Shown piece after piece: positions 59,035-64,000 of a stretch of DNA of 64,000 nt. Position 1 is the stretch's first letter, and every line of letters starts with the position of its first letter. This DNA is from Caproiciproducens galactitolivorans (GTDB lineage Bacteria; Bacillota; Clostridia; Oscillospirales; Acutalibacteraceae): positions 186,001-250,000 of the forward strand of contig NZ_SRMQ01000003.1 of assembly GCF_004768785.1 (NCBI RefSeq), written 5' to 3'. The position numbers were made by a program, and so were the translations under genes. The notes under the pieces are model-generated. The model was given only the letters and a program-made list of their open reading frames with translations. It ran no database searches and had not been told where the DNA came from.

Positions 59035-59391
59035 GTGGAGTATCTATGGGCGTTTTTAGTCGGAGGCGCACTTTGCGCGGTGGGCCAGCTTTTAATCGAC
59101 TTTACAAAACTGACCCCTGCCAGAATCCTCGTTACTTTTGTTACGCTGGGTGTTGTGCTGACGGGATTGGGGCTGTATGAGCCTCTTGTGCAGTTTGCCG
59201 GCGCGGGTGCCACCGTTCCGCTGACGGGATTCGGCTACACCATGGCGAAAGGAACGCTGGAGGCGATCAGGGAAAAGGGCCTGATCGGCGTATTCTCGGG
59301 CGGCGTTGCGGCTAGTGCCGCGGGAATTGCGGCGGCCGTATTCTTCGGCTATGTCGCTGCCTTGTTTTCAAAGCCGGGAGATAAGAACTAG
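59035..59391 (+). CDS. spoVAE: stage V sporulation protein AE
   Basis: 118-residue membrane protein of the SpoVA channel that moves dipicolinic acid into the forespore. Pattern: VEYLWAFLVGGALCAVGQLL, LTPARILVTFVTLGVVL, PLTGFGYTMAKGTLEA, GLIGVFSGGVAASAAGI. GTG start at 59035 seven bases after GAGGTG; an in-frame extension to 58957 is less likely. spoVAC and spoVAD, usually adjacent, are not here. It should be forespore-specific; I could not identify a sigma-G promoter with confidence. Confidence 0.9.
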   Translation: MEYLWAFLVGGALCAVGQLLIDFTKLTPARILVTFVTLGVVLTGLGLYEPLVQFAGAGATVPLTGFGYTMAKGTLEAIREKGLIGVFSGGVAASAAGIAAAVFFGYVAALFSKPGDKN

Positions 59392-59557
59392 GGTAAGCGA
59401 AAGCAAGGTTTTTTACTGGCTGAAGATTGTTTACCGCATTTTCCGGATCATAAACGGGCAAATACTGGGGATTCTGCTATGGGAGCTTTGGAAACTGTAT
59501 TACCGTATCTATCTGAAGAAATATATGAAAAATATTTTGAAAACCAGCACATGAAAA

Positions 59558-59583
59558 ACGGGCAGGGTTCCAATCCTGCCCGT
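59558..59583. terminator. hairpin terminator, mainly for the minus-strand small membrane gene
   Basis: 9-bp stem ACGGGCAGG/CCTGCCCGT, 8-nt loop, TTTTTC on the minus strand. Confidence 0.7.
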
Positions 59584-59609
59584 ATCCTGTTATGCGCCGG
59601 AGGAAGTTC

Positions 59610-59762
59610 CTATTGAATGGAACAATCCAGGTAGTGCTCAAGCTCTTCTTCATCCTTCTTTTTCTTTTCGAAAAAGAGGACAACCGCAACAACAGCGGCA
59701 CAAACCGCGATTACAGACGAAACGACCGTAATTAATATCGTAATCGTATTACATTTTTTCAA
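59610..59762 (-). CDS. 50-aa single-pass membrane protein
   Basis: TTG start at 59762, six bases after a full GGAGGTG; an ATG further up (59780 region) would put the ribosome site inside the gene. It has one membrane helix (about residues 6-28, TITILITVVSSVIAVCAAVV), then a KKKKDEEELEHYLD charged tail. Unknown function. It has its own good promoter and terminator, so it is very likely expressed. Confidence 0.6.
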   Translation of the reverse strand: MKKCNTITILITVVSSVIAVCAAVVAVVLFFEKKKKDEEELEHYLDCSIQ

Positions 59763-59792
59763 AACGAGCACCTCCGTATTCATCTTATTTCT

Positions 59793-59821
59793 ATCATACC
59801 CATTTCTTAGCAAAAAGTCAA
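59793..59821 (-). promoter_or_regulatory. promoter of the 50-aa membrane protein gene
   Basis: Minus strand TTGACT (59816-59821), 17 bp, TATGAT (59793-59798). Confidence 0.65.
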
Positions 59822-59857
59822 TCCAGCGGAAAAAACTGTTTGCTTTCGGATAAGTAA

Positions 59858-59884
59858 AAAAGCAGGGCACAGGGCTCTGCTTTT
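59858..59884 (-). terminator. terminator of rpsT
   Basis: 8-bp AAAAGCAG/CTGCTTTT stem with partly paired interior, followed by TTTACTT on the minus strand. Confidence 0.75.
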
Positions 59885-59908
59885 GCATTTAAACCGTGTT
59901 ATTCAGGG

Positions 59909-60169
59909 TTATGCATTTGCCGCGTTCAGCTTGCGCACAAGACTGGATTTCTTTCTGGCGGCCGTATTCTTGTGCAGGATTCCTTTTGCGACGGCCTGAT
60001 CCAGCCTCTTAATGGCAACCTTCACGGCATCCGCGCTGGCCTCGCCGGACTCGATTGCAAGGTTCGCTTTCTTTATATCTGTTTTCAGTCGGGAAAGACG
60101 GGACTTGTTGATATTCGTTTTCGTAGCAATAACCTTCACACGTTTTTTCGCAGATTTAATGTTCGGCAT
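59909..60169 (-). CDS. rpsT: 30S ribosomal protein S20
   Basis: Primary 16S rRNA-binding protein. MPNIKSAKKRVKVIATKTNI at the N-terminus, and the conserved C-terminal KGILHKNTAARKKSSLVRKL. 86 residues, normal. Start at 60169 after AAAGGAGGTGG. It is divergent from gpr, as in Bacillus, with about 98 bp between. Confidence 0.97.
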   Translation of the reverse strand: MPNIKSAKKRVKVIATKTNINKSRLSRLKTDIKKANLAIESGEASADAVKVAIKRLDQAVAKGILHKNTAARKKSSLVRKLNAANA

Positions 60170-60267
60170 CGTTCCACCTCCTTTGGTGTTGTCACATACA
60201 AATAATAATACCATCAAAAAGCAAGAAATGCAAGTATTTAAAAAAATAAAACAAGGGGTTGATTCTT

Positions 60268-61086
60268 ATGATCTTCCGCACGGATCTGGCGCTGGAAAAT
60301 ACCGATCCCGAAAGGCATATCGTCAGGGAGGAAAAAGGTTGCAAAATCACAAACATTGAAGAAGGGGAGAATACCTATGTTACGCTGGAGGTAAAATCGA
60401 TTTCCGACCGGATCGACAGCGACAACAGCCTTTTAACGCTGACTGCGCAGGAGCTTTCAAAGCTGGTTCCCGAAAAGGGGAGCGCGCTGGTGGCGGGGCT
60501 GGGCAACCGCGACATTACACCGGACGCGCTGGGCCCGCTTGTCGCGGAGCGCGTCATGGCCACGCGGCACATCCGCGGCGAGCTGGCAAGGGTAACGGGG
60601 CTGGGGGATCTGCGCCCCGTTTCGGTGGTAAGCCCCGGCGTTTTAGGTTCCACGGGCATTGAGGCCTTTGAGCTTTTAAAGGCGCTGGTAAAGGAACTGA
60701 AACCGGATTTTGTCATTGCGATTGACGCGCTGGCGGCGCGCAGCCCTTCGCGGCTGGGCTGCACCATTCAGCTTTGCTCGGCGGGGATTTCCCCGGGCGC
60801 GGGGGTGGGGAATTCCCGCCCACGCATCGACCAAAGCACGCTGGGCGTGCCGGTCATCAGCATGGGGATACCGACTGTGGTCGACGCGGCCACGCTGGCG
60901 TATGACCTGCTGGATGGCGATATGGACGGGAAAGAGGAGAAAATTGCGCCGCGCGGCGCGCAGATGATGGTTACGCCGCGGGAAATCGACCTGATTATTT
61001 CAAGGGGCGCAAGGGTGCTGGGAATGGGCATTAACGTGGCTTTGAACCCTTCCATGACGATTGCCGATTTTGAAGATTTAACCTGA
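60268..61086 (+). CDS. gpr: germination protease
   Basis: Degrades small acid-soluble spore proteins during germination. It starts MIFRTDLALEN; catalytic aspartates lie in DFVIAIDALAARSPSRLG (about 147-164) and near DAATLAYDLLDGD. 272 residues. In Bacillus GPR the conserved RTDLA segment is preceded by a propeptide of about 13-16 residues that keeps the zymogen inactive; here only three residues precede it, or six if the TTG at 60259 is used. The ATG at 60268 fits AGGGG nine bases upstream. First gene of gpr-spoIIP. Confidence 0.93.
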   Translation: MIFRTDLALENTDPERHIVREEKGCKITNIEEGENTYVTLEVKSISDRIDSDNSLLTLTAQELSKLVPEKGSALVAGLGNRDITPDALGPLVAERVMATRHIRGELARVTGLGDLRPVSVVSPGVLGSTGIEAFELLKALVKELKPDFVIAIDALAARSPSRLGCTIQLCSAGISPGAGVGNSRPRIDQSTLGVPVISMGIPTVVDAATLAYDLLDGDMDGKEEKIAPRGAQMMVTPREIDLIISRGARVLGMGINVALNPSMTIADFEDLT

Positions 61087-61145
61087 GTCATCATGAAATT
61101 TGTCCAGCCCGCATAAGAATGAATATATTTTAATGGGGGCAGGAT

Positions 61146-62228
61146 ATGAAAAAATGGGGACAAAAGGCGGCGGGGTTATGCTCCGCTGCACTGACGTTCG
61201 CGGCGGTTGTGTGCGTTCTGGGGCGCCTGTCGGTGCTGCCCCCGTGGGACGCGGCGTTTACCGCTGCAGGGTTTATAATGCCGGGCGGCGCGGCCGAAGC
61301 GCTGAGGACCGATATTCTGGAAGAGGACGAGGAGGATGACGGAGCGTCCCATATCGAACCGCCGTCCGGCGCGGACAGCCGGCCGGTTTCGTCCGTGCCG
61401 GAAAACTCTTCGCAGAAAAGCCAAAACAGTTCCGCGGCGAACGCGCAGCAGGGGACGGTTTCCACAACGCAGAAGGCGGATGTGAAGGAAATGAGCATTG
61501 TGAACGCCGGCGTACAATATAAAAATATCTGGGTGAAAAATTCCAACAAAAACCATGGAATCGACATTCCGGGCGAGCTGAAAAAGCAGCCGGCGGTAAA
61601 AATCGCAAAGAATGCCGGGCCACAGGTTTTAATTTACCATACGCATACCACCGAAGCTTTCGCAGGCGATACGCGCAGCCGGGACGCCTCCAAAAACGTT
61701 GTCGCGGTCGGCGAACGCATCGCGGCGCAACTCCGGGCAGCGGGCATCAACACCATTCACGACGCCACTCTGCATGATTATCCGAGTTACAACGGTTCCT
61801 ACGAACGCTCCAAGGTGACGGTGCTGAACAACCTGAAAAAATACCCCTCGATCCAGGTGGCGCTGGACATTCACCGCGACGCGATGGGGACTTCCGGGGG
61901 TACGCGGATTAAGCCGACGGCAGTTGTGAACGGGAAAAAGGCCGCGCAGGTGATGATTATTGCCGGATGCGACGACGACGGCACGTTGAACCACCCGAAC
62001 TGGGAATACAATCTGCGACTTGCGGTGCGGATTCAGCAATCCATGGCCGACCAGTACCCCGGCCTTGGGCGCCCGCTGAACTTCTGCAACCGGAAGTACA
62101 ACCAGAATTTAACGAAGGGTTCCCTGCTGGTGGAATTCGGAACAGAAGTCAATACGCTTGACGAGGCGACGTATTCCGGGGAACTGTTCGGAAAGGCACT
62201 TGCCGCCGTTTTGAATAAGCTGACATAG
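61146..62228 (+). CDS. spoIIP: stage II sporulation protein P
   Basis: Peptidoglycan amidase/endopeptidase of the DMP complex (SpoIID, M, P) that drives engulfment. One N-terminal membrane anchor (about 8-40), a long Ser/Glu-rich linker, then the amidase domain (about 155-358) with VLIYHTHTTEAF (zinc His), VALDIHRDAMG (zinc His) and LLVEFGTEVNTLDEA (Glu). 360 residues. Ribosome site AGGAT is weak. It follows gpr by 59 bp in the standard order. Confidence 0.94.
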   Translation: MKKWGQKAAGLCSAALTFAAVVCVLGRLSVLPPWDAAFTAAGFIMPGGAAEALRTDILEEDEEDDGASHIEPPSGADSRPVSSVPENSSQKSQNSSAANAQQGTVSTTQKADVKEMSIVNAGVQYKNIWVKNSNKNHGIDIPGELKKQPAVKIAKNAGPQVLIYHTHTTEAFAGDTRSRDASKNVVAVGERIAAQLRAAGINTIHDATLHDYPSYNGSYERSKVTVLNNLKKYPSIQVALDIHRDAMGTSGGTRIKPTAVVNGKKAAQVMIIAGCDDDGTLNHPNWEYNLRLAVRIQQSMADQYPGLGRPLNFCNRKYNQNLTKGSLLVEFGTEVNTLDEATYSGELFGKALAAVLNKLT

Positions 62229-62259
62229 ATAAGCAGATTTCTTAGGATGTGTAAAATAA

Positions 62260-62514
62260 ATGGAAAGAAGAAACAGAAGAATTTTTTGGGGATCGTTTTT
62301 CAGCACCCTCTACGTGCTGATACTGTTAATCGGCCTTGCCGTTGTGGACTACAATTCGCGCCGTATCGGCTTTGGCGACGACAAAACCCTCCTTTACCAA
62401 ATTACTGGTAAAACGTGGCAGGAGACTTGCAATGTAGCAAAAGTATGGTATAATAATTTCAAATTCTCATTTCAAGAACATGCTGCGGAGGAATCGGATC
62501 ATGAAAAAACATAA
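62260..62514 (+). CDS. small single-pass membrane protein, unknown
   Basis: 84 residues. Basic start (MERRNRRIF), one membrane helix (about 12-33), then a short polar domain with TLLYQITGKTWQETCNVAKV. No family recognised. The ribosome site is poor (TAGGATG, 15 bases away). Its end overlaps the next gene by 14 bp, and a promoter for that gene lies inside its last third. Position after spoIIP could mean a sporulation role, but this is only location. Confidence 0.6.
   Translation: MERRNRRIFWGSFFSTLYVLILLIGLAVVDYNSRRIGFGDDKTLLYQITGKTWQETCNVAKVWYNNFKFSFQEHAAEESDHEKT
62427..62454 (+). promoter_or_regulatory. internal promoter for the following membrane-protein gene
   Basis: TTGCAA (62427-62432), 16 bp, TATAAT (62449-62454) with extended TGG before it. 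It lies within the coding region of the 84-aa gene. Confidence 0.5.
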
Positions 62515-63088
62515 AAAGTCGTGGCTGATGCTATTGCTTGTGACATTTATGTTTTCATGTTATCCTATTACCGCAATGGCAACCGAAATTACGCCCGAAC
62601 AGGTAGAAAAGGCGATTCAGCAGCAACAGCAGCAGGTTGCAAGCAATTTGGTTTCGCAAAGCCCCTCCGGCAATAAATCCTCTAGCCTGCCGTCCGCGTC
62701 GTCAAAACCGAAAACCCAGAGGAAGAAGAAATATGTTTCGTCCGCCCCTTCTTCCCTCCCTTCCGGTATGTCTTCAAGCGATATTTCCAGCGAGCTTGAA
62801 AGCAGTGAAGCGTCGAGCGAAATTGTCCTGCCAAGCGTGGACAGCATTGTAGAAAATGATCCGCTGAGTTCCCCAGCCGTTGACGTTGCCGCAAACAGGA
62901 AGATGAACTGGCTCGGGATTCTTTCCTGGGCGTGTATTGCGCTGGGTATCGCCGTTGTTCTGATCGTTGTGTTAAGCAACCGCCGTCCGCCACGCGGAGG
63001 CCCGGGCCGCAAACGCTACCGCCGGCCCTCCAAACCGCGCAAGAAGCGCTTGCTGAACGATAAGTATTATCGGGATTTGAAATATTGA
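62501..63088 (+). CDS. exported Ser-rich protein with C-terminal membrane anchor
   Basis: 195 residues. Signal peptide (about 1-29, MLLLVTFMFSCYPITAMA core), a Gln-rich patch (QQQQQQ near 42), a long Ser/Pro low-complexity outside region, one membrane helix near residues 138-160 (ILSWACIALGIAVVLIVVL), and a very basic cytoplasmic tail. Unknown function. GGAGGA seven bases before the ATG. A strong terminator ends the unit before lepA. Confidence 0.7.
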   Translation: MKKHKKSWLMLLLVTFMFSCYPITAMATEITPEQVEKAIQQQQQQVASNLVSQSPSGNKSSSLPSASSKPKTQRKKKYVSSAPSSLPSGMSSSDISSELESSEASSEIVLPSVDSIVENDPLSSPAVDVAANRKMNWLGILSWACIALGIAVVLIVVLSNRRPPRGGPGRKRYRRPSKPRKKRLLNDKYYRDLKY

Positions 63089-63098
63089 AAACGCAGAG

Positions 63099-63125
63099 GG
63101 ATGTGCTTTCGCACATCCTTTTTTT
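63099..63125 (+). terminator. terminator before lepA
   Basis: 8-bp stem GGATGTGC/GCACATCC, TTTC loop, then seven T. Confidence 0.9.
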
Positions 63126-63222
63126 GTTTTGTTCCGGTGGGAAATGCGATTTTCATTTTTTGTTTTCTATGCTATAATAACTTATTATCCATAGAAAAAA
63201 TCCATTGAATTAGGTGATAAAT

Positions 63223-64000
63223 TTGTCGGTACCACGCGAGAGAATTCGGAATTTCAGCATTATCGCGCATATTGACCACGGCAAAAGCACGCTTGCCGAC
63301 CGCATTTTGGAGCAGACGAAATCGGTCGCGCTGCGCGACATGGAAAATCAGCTGCTCGACAGCATGGATCTGGAGCGCGAAAGGGGCATTACGATTAAGG
63401 CGCACGCGGTCACGTTGGTTTACAGCGCGGCGGACGGGCAGGATTACGTATTCAACCTGATCGACACCCCCGGCCACGTTGACTTCAACTACGAGGTTTC
63501 CCGCTCGCTCGCTGCGTGCGAGGGTGCGGTGCTGGTTGTGGATGCGTCGCAGGGCATTGAGGCCCAGACCCTTGCCAACACCTATCTGGCGGTGGATGCG
63601 GGGCTGGAAATCGTGCCGGTTATCAACAAAATCGACCTGCCGAGCGCCCAGCCGGATCGGGTGCGCACGGAAATCGAAGACGTGATCGGTATTCCTGCCG
63701 ACGAAGCGCCCTGCATTTCCGCGAAGCTGGGCACCAACATCGATCAGGTAATGGAACAGATTGTGAAAAACGTGCCGCCGCCGCAGGGCGACGAGAACGC
63801 GCCGCTCAAGGCGCTGATCTTCGATTCCTATTACGACGCGTATAAGGGTGTTATTATCCATGTCCGCCTGATGGACGGGCAGGTGCATCCGGGCGACACC
63901 ATCCTTATGATGTCGACGGGCGCGCGGTTCACCGTTGTGGAATGCGGTTACGGGCGCGCTACCGGCTTTGAACCGAGCGACGGGTTAAGCGCGGGCGAGG
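63223..64000 (+). CDS. lepA: elongation factor 4 (LepA), N-terminal part (cut by window edge)
   Basis: Ribosome-associated GTPase. I translated about 259 codons from the TTG at 63223, which has AGGTG seven bases upstream. G1 is AHIDHGKST (about 15-23), switch/G2 in [14 protein letters not shown]3 DTPGHVDF, and G4 NKIDLP. The frame is open at the window end; full length is about 600. Own promoter: extended -10 TGC-TATAAT at 63173-63178. Placed after gpr-spoIIP as in Bacillus, here with two extra membrane-protein genes between. Confidence 0.95.
   Translation, partial: MSVPRERIRNFSIIAHIDHGKSTLADRILEQTKSVALRDMENQLLDSMDLERERGITIKAHAVTLVYSAADGQDYVFNLIDTPGHVDFNYEVSRSLAACEGAVLVVDASQGIEAQTLANTYLAVDAGLEIVPVINKIDLPSAQPDRVRTEIEDVIGIPADEAPCISAKLGTNIDQVMEQIVKNVPPPQGDENAPLKALIFDSYYDAYKGVIIHVRLMDGQVHPGDTILMMSTGARFTVVECGYGRATGFEPSDGLSAGE

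Noticed and set aside
59396-59554. Hydrophobic open frame (FYWLKIVYRIFRIING...) after spoVAE
   Set aside because: No usable start codon or ribosome site; it is only an extension of a shadow frame. Could be a relic but cannot be supported.

Overview
This 64-kb window is a piece of the chromosome of a Gram-positive, spore-forming, obligately fermentative anaerobe. The best fit is a mid-GC member of the Clostridia, probably Oscillospiraceae/Ruminococcaceae-like. The evidence is direct. Sporulation genes are present (spoVAE, gpr, spoIIP). Anaerobic ribonucleotide reductase (nrdD/nrdG), hybrid-cluster protein, ferredoxins, PPi-type pyruvate phosphate dikinase and methylglyoxal synthase are present. 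Gene orders are those of Firmicutes (mreBCD, the yaa/yab cluster, glmU-prs-pth-mfd, rpsT/gpr-spoIIP-lepA). Shine-Dalgarno sequences are strong and TTG starts are frequent. Almost everything is host core genome; I see no CRISPR array, transposase, integrase or complete prophage.

Layout. 1-1.6 kb: partial glycogen phosphorylase on the minus strand. 2.1-11.7 kb: cell-shape and division run, zapA, U32 peptidase-family protein, dut, DUF4321, maf, mreB, mreC, mreD, PBP2, minD. 11.7-16.5 kb: mgsA, a T-box leader, hisS, aspS, queH. 17-20.5 kb: HxlR regulator and the NrdR-type controlled nrdDG operon. 20.7-24.8 kb: DUF2892 protein, then a Crp/Fnr regulator divergent from ferredoxin-cupin-hcp (probable nitrosative-stress unit). 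24.8-25.6 kb: small accessory spot with a MerR-family remnant, its orphan promoter, and an XRE repressor divergent from a 56-aa coiled-coil protein. 25.6-32.9 kb (minus): CAT-like gene, rsmI, trmN6-like, ferredoxin, ricT/yaaT, holB, darA, Orn/Lys/Arg decarboxylase, LCP protein. 33-39 kb: YfbR-like HD protein, yfhO plus a csbB-like glycosyltransferase, a Smr protein, an unrecognised 391-aa protein, and a decayed second copy of the XRE/coiled-coil pair. 39.2-47 kb (minus): lipoprotein foldase, mfd, pth, prs and a shortened glmU. 47.3-53.5 kb: ppdK, a small membrane protein with leader peptide, tRNA-Arg(CCT), CPBP protease, tadA, a mini-gene for a 31-aa peptide, and a two-gene unit with a sigma region-4 protein. 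53.7-59.4 kb: mnmA, an acidic Cys-rich protein, CpXC protein, asnB, a truncated GNAT gene, dcd, spoVAE. 59.6-64 kb: small membrane protein, rpsT, gpr, spoIIP, two small membrane proteins and the start of lepA.

No large novel system stands out. The most interesting signals are small. They are: an intact XRE/coiled-coil pair with interlocked divergent promoters and a second copy collapsed by one internal deletion; a GlmU without its acetyltransferase catalytic half; a T-box whose specifier reads GAC (Asp) and, two bases on, CAT (His); palindromic operators around unknown regulators; and two tiny hydrophobic peptides with good expression signals. All functional names rest on sequence reading and remembered family motifs; no database search was run.
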